Assembly: GCA_950295325.1 (NCBI GenBank)
Contig: OX485809.1
Coordinates: 5,210,001 to 5,274,000 of the forward strand
Reading direction: 5' to 3'
DNA from: Polytrichum commune
Lineage: Eukaryota > Streptophyta > Polytrichopsida > Polytrichales > Polytrichaceae
Length of the DNA stretch: 64,000 nt
A program made the translations under genes and the position numbers. Below, piece after piece: positions 49,437 to 59,305 of the stretch; the stretch's first letter is position 1, and each line of letters starts with the position of its first letter. The notes beneath the pieces are model-generated. The model saw nothing but the letters and a program-made list of their open reading frames with translations, was not told the DNA's origin and ran no database searches.

Positions 49437-52400
49437 TCATTCTCCATCTTCATCTTCAGCTTCATTTCCATTCTCGACATCGTTTTCTGCAGCAGCAATA
49501 CGTGCCAAGTTGTCTTTGGCAAAATCTATATGTTTTTGGGGGATGGTCATTGTCTCTGATTTGGAACCTTTGCGTGGTTTCCAAGCACAAAGTATGGTAT
49601 CTGTGTTTATCCATATTGGTTCGTATGCTGAGTCCATTGTCCATTTGAAACCTTTTTTGGTGTCCCACCCTAAATATGTGCGGAGCACATTTTGATCTTT
49701 GGTGCTGGGACGGCAATATTCCACCTCAATTTGATGAAAATTTGGGCTAGTTGGAACAAAATTTGGTGATGACAATGCTTTTACCAACCAAATCGGTTTA
49801 GGGTGCTCCTCATCTCCAGGACGTACGAGGATCATATACCCTTCGTAGCAATCAACAGCCACACGAAATGATGGAGCCGGACGATTACGAGCTGGGCCAA
49901 CATAATGGTCGTCCGCTGCGAACTCTTCACGGATGTCCCCATTGTTGAAGAACATGGCCTCAGATTCCACGATTGTCACTCGGCTTTGTGGCCAAAAACC
50001 TTGTGTCAAACATGAATGTGTTTCGACATCGGGTGCTAGCAATGCTGAGCGAATGCGATCCCAGTACGTAATCAATGGTTCGTGGGTATCCCGAACACGC
50101 CTTGTGATGTCTTCCTCGCACAATTCTTTCCAATATTGGATGAATCCGGATATACCTTTGATGATTTCTGGTCCATTCCTCATGGGGTTGGGTTTGCAAG
50201 GCTTCGGCTCCCCATCAGGTAGCATACATTTGCCATCTTCGTTTTGGCGCCATACGAGTATCCCTTCCTCTGGACCCCAATCCGGGGAAGTGCACAAAAC
50301 TTTGAATTGCATGGCCGGCAAACCATCATCACGCATATAGAATCGGAATTGTTGAGCCTTGGTATGGCCCACTAAACGGTCACCTCCCTTAAGAATGAAT
50401 GGTTCGATAAACGCTTTGAAATCGGGCACTTCTTCAATCAAATGCGGGATGACTGGCACATTATCCAAATCCATGTATGATTTCATGAGAAGAGGAATCG
50501 TCGGAAAATCCTCCTCGTGCAACTTCATACTCCAACGTCCAAATGAAGCGTCAATGTCATCATGCGTGTGGCCAACCATCAAAAAAGACACAAACACTTC
50601 TTTGAAAATGCCCTTGGCTACGAGCAATGACCAAAAACAAAACACGTATCGACATTTGTTGTCTTTGGCACAATTGTCCAGTTGCACATGTAGAGTTGGA
50701 GGCAAAGGTTTAGCAAGAACGGTTTGTTCAAGCGGTTCTTGCAGTGACGATAGACATACTTCTTTCCCCTCTAGCACAGCCTCATAAATCGGTGTTGTTC
50801 CACATCCAACAAAAAGAGCGCGAGAGGATGATGTTGGCGGACTCTCAAGATCTCGTAGAAGTTTTGCAAAAGACCCTACGGTATGATTGGCGTCGCCTGG
50901 ATAGAAATCCAAGCCATAATGTGCATACTTGACGTCCACATGGCCATGTGCGATCATACCTGAATTAAGACATACAAATGAGAAGTACATTCCAATATCA
51001 TTTATAATAAGGAAATTCAATTTTTCCGCAAGCAGGCCAAGAAAATGAACAAACACTTACGGATGTACATCCGTAACTCTTAACGATGAGTATGTGGGTT
51101 CGCAAAAAAAATGTGAAAACCAACGAACCTGTGACAGATATTGGAAGCTTGAAATATCCATCTGTAGCCTTTATTTTCCGTGCATAACAAGGGCACGCAG
51201 TCTTCGCATGGTCCATTTTGTCATGAATGATTGTCAAAACCTCATTCGGCCTCATTATCGATAATGCGCGATTCTTGTAGTAGTCTTGACGGTGTGCCTC
51301 TTGGTTGTTGACATGCTCAATGTATTTCCGTTGATGTCTATTGTGCGACTCAGTCCCTATGGGATGTGCATCTCGAAGGCCCTTGTATTTTTCACAAGCA
51401 GAACACCTGGCAAACTTATCCCCAGGCCTCTTCGTAATGTACTCTGCAAATTGTTGATTCTTGATCACACTCAATTTTGACAACGAAATCGGCCCACATC
51501 CAGCCTTTTCGCCAACCTCATTAACATCCATAAGTATGTTCTTCCATTTTGTCCCTGTAGGCAAAACCATCTGGACAACCTTTTCCCCCGACGGCAGAGT
51601 CCGTGTTTTGTGTGGCATCGCATCTGCTAATGGCATAATGATGGTTGATAGTGTTGCAGCTGCTTGGAGTGTTGCCTCCCTGGGCTTCTTTGTACCAGAG
51701 TTGCCATGGAACCGAGAACGCCGTCCTTGCAGCGAGTAGTTCCGGAACCTATAAAAATCTGCCTTTGAAACTGCATGTATAATGTACCATGCCGTGCAGC
51801 ATACCTCTATATTTTCCAAGGTCACAACCTTACGACCTTCGGCATCAAAGTGCATGTTGCGATGGACTTCAAGTTTCTTTGCAGATCGCATCCGAAAGTC
51901 CGCAAGCCACATCTCTTGTCTCAAAGATTTGATTTTGTCACGGGGAAATAGTTGGCAACACATTTTTGCACAACAATCCTTTGTTGCTACGGACCTAATA
52001 GATGTGTCTCCCAATGTTAGATCTCGACGACGTTGCGTGGGTTCACGGGGCACGCGAACGGAATCATATTTACGCCAACCTTGTCTAGGACGCATTGTGG
52101 CGAACAAAGTCTTTTGTATTTCCTCAAAACGACGTGCATGATTCCACAAGCTGACACCATCGTGAAGAACACTTCGCAACGGCCATCGACGAAGAGAGAA
52201 TCTCCAACCAGGAGGTACTTCCAATGGATGTAAGGAGTTCAAAATGCACACCCCAACATCTTCCTCCCCAAGGGGATTTGCATCAATACAGTCCATAGGA
52301 TTTGAGTTCCTACAAACACCATTGGCCACGGGGACGCCGTATCCATTGACTATGACAACATCAAGATCAATCCATTGTTCCTGCGAATAACCCTCACATG

Positions 52401-52533
52401 TTGGTATGAAATCATCCTCTGCATTGGCGACACCAATTGTAGTTTCATGTTCCATAACACCTTCAAATTCGCTAGCATAGCTTGACGCTTCCGAAGAGAA
52501 CTCGAATGCATTATCTCGGACGTTGGAATCCAT
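49437..52533 (-). CDS. Gene B: DUF7869-like transposase-like protein, intact
   Basis: Two coding exons (52533-51129 and 50959-49437) joined by a 169-base GT/AG intron in phase 1 encode 975 residues without stops. The start MDSNVRDN was chosen over an upstream in-frame ATG (52593) because it parallels gene A. Residues 1-60 are acidic and Ser-rich. A Cys-containing segment (CCAKMCCQLFPRD, about 210-225) follows, then a second Cys pair (FARCSACEKYKG) near 380. The core has IIHDKMDHAKT (about 435), VQLDNCAKDNK (about 562) and VGHTHDDIDASFGRWS (about 597). Order and spacing resemble the RNase-H-like, DDE-type core of DUF7869 proteins; catalytic function is inference. The C-terminus is acidic. Palindrome family 1 lies immediately upstream and in the intron. 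Its divergent neighbour is the ParB-methyltransferase gene. Confidence 0.8.
51057..51076. repeat. Palindrome in the intron of gene B
   Basis: TTACGGATGTACATCCGTAA is a perfect 20-base palindrome. It keeps the outer family 1 arms (TTACGGA...TCCGTAA) with an altered but still symmetric centre, and lies inside the single coding intron of gene B. Confidence 0.9.
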
Positions 52534-52674
52534 GGCCACTACAAGTGACCCACATGAAGAGTATGTCAAAATATCCCATTCAATAAATGTCATGGATAGT
52601 CCTAACGCTTATTGTCAATGAAACACAATGTCAACAATAGTGGATTTCATGGCCTGGAAACAAAGACACATTGG

Positions 52675-53156
52675 TATACGAACGCGCGTACGTATATCTC
52701 CATGTAACAACATTATCAGTGCAAGCACGCGCATACATATGTCTTTATTTATTCATAGTCGGCGGAAAGGTCCAGACAACAAAAACATGACAGTTTTATG
52801 GGCGCGCACCCGTAAATCTCTTCGTGGTCAAAGAGGTCAATATCATGCGCAAATGTTTTCGCAAACTATACAACATAGGTATACGGACGTGCGTCCGCAA
52901 ACATCCGAATGTCAAAAGTCAGTGTTGTGCAAGACACACAGAGGTTTAGGAAACCAAGATGTCCAGGTGTCAGGTTCCTACTGTGTATTATGAATGTCAA
53001 AATATTATACTATGACACATAGGGTGATGTAAGCTTAGGGTTTAGGGATCTTATACCTCCATTGACCGTACAGTCTCAATGTAATATTCTACATGGCACA
53101 TAGTGAAAAGTATGGAACCAAAGGTTTGCAGGTTTACGGATGCGCGTCCGTAAACC
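52675..53156. repeat. Palindrome family 1, degenerate copies upstream of gene B
   Basis: Copies at 52675-52696 (GAACGC centre, one mismatch), 52795-52816 (GGGCGC centre, two CpG-type changes), 52884-52897 (CGGACGTGCGTCCG) and 53131-53156 (one C-to-T change). They begin about 140 bases upstream of the gene B ATG and may lie in its promoter or 5' leader. Confidence 0.8.
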
Positions 53157-53314
53157 TCTCTGTACCTCATTACTAGCACAAATAGGTTTAGGTTACTGGA
53201 CGTGAGTCAAAAAAATTTCATGACAATACAGTCTCGTTGGTATACTATACATGGCAAGTGGTCATGATGTCAGCTCAGGTGCAATACCGAACAATGGAAC
53301 AAAAAGGTGCAAAA

Positions 53315-53718
53315 GTTTACAGACGCGCGTCCGTAAACCTCAATGTAGATGAAATAGGTCAAGTATAATTCTCACTGCAATAGATATCCAATCAAGCAAG
53401 AGGTTAAAGGTTTACGGACGCGCGTCCATAAACCTTAATGTACATGAAATAGCTGAAGTATAATTCTCACAACAATAGATATCCAATCAAGCAAGAGGTT
53501 TAAGGTTTACGGACGCGCGTCCGTAAACCTCAATGTAAATGAAATAACTCAAGTATAATTCTCACAGAAATACATATCCAATCAAGCAAGAGGTTTAAGG
53601 TTTACGGACGCGCGTCCGTAAACCTCAATGTACATGAAATAGCTCAAGTGCAATTCTCACAGAAATAGATATCCAACCAAGCAAGAGGTTTAAGGTTTAC
53701 GGACGCACGTCCGTAAAC
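53315..53718. repeat. Palindrome family 1 array with exact 95-base period
   Basis: Five copies start at 53315, 53410, 53505, 53600 and 53695, exactly 95 bases apart. Each is a 24-base palindrome with core TTACGGACGCGCGTCCGTAA. The 71-base spacers ('caatgtacatgaaat...ccaatcaagcaagagg') are themselves near-identical. One-arm changes are at CpG positions (to CA or TG). Confidence 0.95.
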
Positions 53719-56700
53719 CTCCGTGATTTGCGGCGCCATAATAGGACCATTTCACCAGGAACGATACTTGCCATAAACAAAAATCAATCACTATAAGGAT
53801 CCAGACAGTGCAATCCACATAAAATTGGCTCCACTAATGGGTTTATGGCTTGGAATTTAGTGTTTAGGGTATAAAAGGTCCATTGCAATAGGATCTGTAC
53901 CTGCACGAAATAAACATCCAGAACACTACAAGGGTCCAAGCAGCGCAACCCACATCTGAGATGCAAAAAGAGTCCCTTGGTGGAGGGGTGTCCCCTTAAG
54001 TACTGATCGTTTCCCTTGGATCCGTTTTCCAACATAGGATACTAGCCACCATCTACGTCCTATAAATAAAAACCTAACATTACTACATTCCGTGTGCCAG
54101 CCTTACAATGGAATGTGTATTCATAGTGGACAACATGCATAGACGATGAGTCCACATAATGACAAAGCAAAAGGCATCTACGTATTTATGGTGGACAACA
54201 AAGAAAATAGGCTAATAATATATGAGCATTGAACATTGTTGAGGGGTGGTTTATAATATTGAAGTACCTAATATTGAGAGGTCATTGTAGAACTAGGAGA
54301 CAGAAAATTATAGTGTCGTGTGAAACATCAACCACAACAACAACAATAGTACATGGAGTATAAAAATACGTGTCATTCAAAATTAAACTAGCATCTATTT
54401 TATTGTTTTGCATACGATGTAATGATATTCACTCCAATATCATGTTATCTCCTCTCATCTAGCATTTAAACTAGTAATTACATTTGCCACCACCCTACCA
54501 TCCAACCCGTTTAATTTACCCACTTTTACACACCTATACATAATTATACTAATACGTACACAAACTTTGAGCGCCTAGATGCCATGAAAATAGCACATCT
54601 ATTGTCATAGGCACTATGGGTTGCTTTAAAATCAATATTCTCAATTTCCTCTCTTAACTTTAGGGCCCCCTTCAATACATCAACATTTATTTCAAAAAAA
54701 ATAATACTAGCATTCTTAATGTACTATACGTGAGACAAAAAACAATTTTTAGTACCCCATGTACATTATCTACAATATTGACTCAAACAATAGCAGTTGT
54801 TGTTCTAAGTAACATTATGAGCCCAACAAAGCATAATGGAGAGAAGGGGAGGGTAGGGTATCCAAATATTATAAAGGCAAGCAATTTTAAGTTGGTGACA
54901 GAAGGGGGATACTCTCATTAGTTCATACGTGGTACCCTAAATCCTAAACCCTAAACCCTAAACCCTAAACCCTAAACACTATACCCTATACCCTATACCC
55001 TATACCCTATAACCGCCCACCCCTGAACAAACACAACGACATACGGTACGCATGGTTAACTGAATAACTCCCAATACATGTGTAGCCTTAAGTGGAAGTA
55101 ATTCAAAACTATATGACTACCTTTAAATTTTGTAAAATAAAACCATAAACATTTCAAATGTGAAGCAAATTTAGGGGTAACCTTACCTTTCATTTTTTAA
55201 AATCTTTCTTTGGCTTTAAACCATTTGCTTTAAACATATACTTTTGATGAAAGGTTTTGAAGATCGTATATTGGTATTCTATAATCGAGTCCTAAACACA
55301 ACTCACCACCGAAAGAAAACTCCAAATATAAACAAGTTTGCTACTACTTATAAGCGATAATACAAGCTGAGGCCTATGTGTGGAAGGATTGGATGGATCC
55401 GAAAGGTTGTTTAATGTACAAGAGGGATGTACATTCAACACATACCCATGCATTTTGTTTTAATACAAGCTTAGACCTATGTGTGGAGGGATTGAATTAA
55501 TCCGTAATGTTGTTTAAGGTATTACAAGCATATGAATTCTCCCCATATCTCGATGTTTCGGTTTTGTTAATTGCGTTTCACAACTTATTGCGATAATTGA
55601 GGGATTCACAAGTATTTCTTGGCAAAGTTTCATGAGAATTTGTGGCCAATTGGTATATTGCCCCAATTGCATTTGAATCCCACCTTTGAGAAGAAAAAGA
55701 ATTCTTATACTGAAGTTAATCAACAAGACATCCTTTTATTGAATATTATTACTATTCTCGAAATATAGAGTCCCCTCCATAGCTCGGGGGGTGCACTGTA
55801 CTAAACATGTACGAGTTATACGTGAGTGCACAGGAGGGGTATTGATTTGGACCTTGCCGTATTGCATATACATATGGTATACATGTTATAATTTATAGTT
55901 ACGTACATATATGGAAGGCCTTTAAAAAGTATAGAATAATTGTACTTGTATGGTATTGTTACTATACTATATATCATAAGTGTTCATATTGGATAAGTTT
56001 TCATAAGGTTTGGTTTGTTGGGAGAGTTTATAGGATGCGGAGGAAGTTTGGTAATCGTTGGGTGGAGTATAGGGATCCATTTGACTTGATGGACCGTCCA
56101 TCAAACGTGGAGATTGGTTTATGTTGGTATCAAAAGGGGCTAACAACAAGTGGACATATGATCTTATTGATCATTCCATGGTAGACTTCGAGACAATAAT
56201 TGCATTTGTATACTTATGTTAATGACTCTCGGGGGGGGGGGGGGGGGCAGTCATTGGTTGGAGTAGCAATATACGTGCAAACAAATGATAGGGTATTTTA
56301 AAAACATGGGGGCAAAAAATTATAAATGGACTTAAGAGTAATATAGGGTATCAAAAATGGCACTGGACATCTTTAAAGTAGTATAGGGTATGGAATAATT
56401 GGTAATTTGGAATTATAAGTAATGCAAGCCATTTTTCTATTAACCCAAAGTAGAAATTTATATAATGATAGCATGTGAAAAAAAAAAAAAATTGAAAGTA
56501 ATACCCCCCTATATCCTTATTTTTTTAACACACTGCCCCCCCGAGTAATGACTAATATATATGAATGGATGTTTTTTTGTGTATACATATTGTTGCTTGT
56601 ATATTTATTGTTGCAATTGTATGTGTATTACTTCATTTCACAAAAAATCACTTGTATATATTAGGGGGTTTTTAGAGTATGCAGTGAACGCACGTGATTC

Positions 56701-57300
56701 TAGGTTTTAATGAAAGGTGCTCCCCCACTCTCCATAGAGGCCACACTAGAAATTGTAGTTAGTTTCTCTCATTGTTTGGAGTTCCAAAATGATATTATTA
56801 TTATTATTGATGTCATTTAATTGTTGACAATGACATAATAATTTACTCAACCTCACACCCTAATATAATTTCCTAAAATAATGAATACTTTCTAGAGCTC
56901 GTATGAATATTTCACTCATTATCAAAAGTGAAGAGAAGAGGCAACGAGATGGCTCATTTTATATTTAGAGTGACATTTAGTGTGACTTTTAACTTGCCTT
57001 AGCATAAACATAAGATGTTATTATGACATAATATGATAATAAAATCACCAAACTAAGTATAAATTAAACCCCTATTTCAATACCAAATATAGACCAGTAG
57101 GGTGATGCCACGTAAGGGTATAGGCCGGCGATTGGGCGCGACGTTTGGGGTAGGGACACGTGGAGGCACGCCATTGTTTTAGGGTTCCAAGTACTCCAGC
57201 ACCCTTTCGCCCTCGCTCTTCGTGCTTTTCCTTCCTTCTCTATCATCTCTTCCTTCCGTTCCTTCTACTGTTGCTCTTGCTTCTCTTGCTTTAGGGTTAT
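53719..57300. other. Intergenic between the divergent genes
   Basis: No gene recognised. A (CCCTAAA)n tract followed by (CCCTATA)n lies at 54940-55012. A run of 17 G lies at 56231-56247. A block at 56491-56534 matches 6046-6115 in shortened form. No family 1 palindromes are seen between about 53720 and 57688. Confidence 0.55.
54940..55012. repeat. Interstitial telomere-like tract with CCCTATA variant
   Basis: Five or so CCCTAAA units run directly into four CCCTATA units. The first type is the plant telomere repeat; the second is a locally expanded variant. Confidence 0.88.
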
Positions 57301-57329
57301 AGGGTTTCAAAGTACACCAGCTCCCTTTT

Positions 57330-57660
57330 GCCCTCCTCTTCGTGCTTTTGCTTCCTTCTCTTGCAACTCTTGTTTATCTTGTTTATCTTGTTTCTCTTGC
57401 TCATCTGCTCTTGCTTCTCTTGCTCATTTGCTCATCTTCTCTTGCTCATCTGCTCTTGCTCATCTTCTCTTGCTCATCTACTCTTCTTCTCTTGCTCATC
57501 TTCTCTTGCTCAACTTCTCATCTTCTCTTGCTCATCTGCTCATCTTCTTTTGCTTCTTTTGCTTCTCTTCACTTGTTTCTCTTGCTTCTTACCCTTATCT
57601 TCACTTTCTTCTCTCTCTTCTCTTGCTTCCCTTGCTGGTCTTGCTTCTCTTTCCTCACAA
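57330..57660. repeat. Pyrimidine-rich CTTGCTCATCTT repeats, probable 5' leader
   Basis: A C/T-rich low-complexity tract of CTTGCTCATCT/TTCTCTTGC units. The Leu/Ser-rich ORFs it creates in three frames are not genes. It lies just upstream of splice-like donors that lead to the ParB-methyltransferase gene, so it may be a transcribed leader. Confidence 0.6.
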
Positions 57661-57688
57661 TGCAAAACTCATTCTTATTGGTCAATTG

Positions 57689-57702
57689 CTGACGCGCGTC
57701 AG
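57689..57702. repeat. Short family 1 variant CTGACGCGCGTCAG
   Basis: A perfect 14-base palindrome keeping the GACGCGCGTC centre but with CT...AG outer bases. It is the first family 1-type site on the ParB-methyltransferase side, a few bases before a GTAAGT donor-like site (near 57709). Confidence 0.75.
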
Positions 57703-58094
57703 AGCTAGAGTAAGTTCTCCTTGTTTGCTGCTCATTTGCTTATTAGCTCATTAGCTCATTAGTAAGTTTTGCTTGCTGCTTGCTTGCTTGCTGCTCATTA
57801 GATCATTAGGATGCTCATTGTTGCTTGCTACTGCTCATTAGGTTGTTTTCAGTTGTTGATCTCAGTTGTTGCAAGGGTAATTAGTGTTTCAGATGTTGCT
57901 CATTAGGGTTTCAGTTGTAGCTTCACCATGTAGTTCATTATATTTTTTGCATACAAATCAATAGTTTCCTTTCACTTGTGTTGCATGAATCTGATTTATG
58001 AGCAACTTTTTTGAGTAGTTCTCAATGTTGAATCATGCATGTGCACATTGAATTACTAGAGGTTTCTGACCTCAATTTTATTGTTCATTTGCAG

Positions 58095-58437
58095 TTGGTA
58101 TTAGCTGCAGCAGGAGCAGCTAGTTGTGGTTTAGGAGCAAACACTCTAGAAAGGTAAGTTTTTTAGAACATTGCAATTGCATTTTGTATGATTGCAATTT
58201 TGGGTTGTTGTGGTTTAGGGCTTAAGGTTAGCATGACAGAATGTGAGATTCCAGTTTCAAGGAATTCTGAATTTGTTTAGTACTTTGTCTATGGCTACAT
58301 TCTAAGAATCATTTAGTTATGGACATGTCAGTGTTCTGAAAGTGCCTTATGTTGTCAATCTGCAGTGCAGTGTTTGCTATTGCAGTGAAGTAAAATTGCA
58401 TTCTTATTTGGAGGGCAAAACCATATTGGACGACAAG
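58095..58437 (+). other. Probable non-coding 5' exons of the ParB-methyltransferase gene
   Basis: Two segments have good splice borders: 58095-58153 (TTGCAG before, GTAAGT after) and 58366-58437 (CTGCAG before, GTAAAG after). Joined, they hold stops and no long frame, so they are probably 5' untranslated exons. The following intron would run 58438-59305, ending TTTGCAG directly before the ATG. Confidence 0.4.
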
Positions 58438-58465
58438 GTAAAGTCCCGAAAAACACGGAGCATTA

Positions 58466-58950
58466 ATGAAAACATTGGAATACGCAAACATTACAATAGC
58501 CTTTATAATCCTCAAAGTTTACGGACGCGCGTCCGTAAACTTTGTGGATCTTTGTGTAGGTGAGAGACAAGCCTCTCAAACAACATATTACGCAAACGAA
58601 GCCAAATATTGTAATATTAGGCATATTAAAATAGCCTTTATAATACTCAAAGTTTACGGACGCGCGTCCGTAAACTTTGTGGATCTTTGTGTAGGTGAGA
58701 AACAAGACTCTCAAACCGCATATTACGCAAACGAAGCCAAATATTGTAATATTAGGCATATTAAAATAACCTTTATAATACTCAAAGTTTACGGACGCGC
58801 GTCCGTAAACTTTGTGGATCTTTGGGTAGGTGAGAGACAAGCCTCTCAAACAATATATTACGCAAACGAAGCCAAATATTGTAATATTAGGCATATTAAA
58901 ATAGCCTTTATAATACTCAAAGTTTACGGACGCGCGTCCGTAAACTTTGT
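58466..58950. repeat. Palindrome family 1 array with exact 135-base period
   Basis: Four perfect 32-base palindromes at 58513-58544, 58648-58679, 58783-58814 and 58918-58949, exactly 135 bases apart, with core TTACGGACGCGCGTCCGTAA and extended arms CAAAG...CTTTG. Spacers are near-identical. As 135 is 45 codons, long repetitive ORFs open on both strands; these are artefacts. The array lies in the presumed last 5' intron of the ParB-methyltransferase gene. Confidence 0.95.
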
Positions 58951-59105
58951 GGATCTTTGTGTAGGTGAGAAACAAGACTCTCAAAAATATATGTAGGTGA
59001 GAAACAAGACTCTCAAAAAATGTAGGTGTGAAACAAGACTCTCAAAAAAATATTAACCGTAACTTGAATACATTGATATTTACCACCATACTATCTTTGC
59101 GAAGT

Positions 59106-59125
59106 TTACGGACGCGCGTCCGTAA
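59106..59125. repeat. Palindrome family 1, single copy
   Basis: A perfect copy of TTACGGACGCGCGTCCGTAA, about 180 bases before the ATG at 59306. Confidence 0.92.
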
Positions 59126-59226
59126 CTTATAGAGATATTTGAGTATATGATATACGCGTTATGCGTATTTGGAAGAAATGTATCTTTTCATTTGGATCCA
59201 AAAATATAATTGAGACAATTTGGAAA

Positions 59227-59252
59227 ACTTTACGAACGCGCGTTCGTAAAGT
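59227..59252. repeat. Palindrome family 1 variant with mirrored change
   Basis: A perfect 26-base palindrome with core TTACGAACGCGCGTTCGTAA. Relative to the standard core, a G-to-A change on one arm is matched by C-to-T on the other. It lies 54 bases before the ParB-methyltransferase ATG. Confidence 0.93.
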
Positions 59253-59305
59253 ATGATCTATATCTTTTGCCAAGAATTCTAACTTATCTATCTTATCATT
59301 TGCAG

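Noticed and set aside
53315-53718. CRISPR-like appearance (regular palindromic repeats with spacers)
   Set aside because: The spacers are near-identical to each other and the genome is a plant's; this is a tandem repeat, not an adaptive array.
57328-57754. Leu/Ser-rich ORFs of 108-126 codons in three frames
   Set aside because: They are translations of a pyrimidine-rich microsatellite, open in all frames.
58463-58996. Long repetitive reading frames of about 175 codons on both strands
   Set aside because: They result from the 135-base (45-codon) tandem period, contain the palindromes, and coincide on both strands. Splice signals place the region in an intron.
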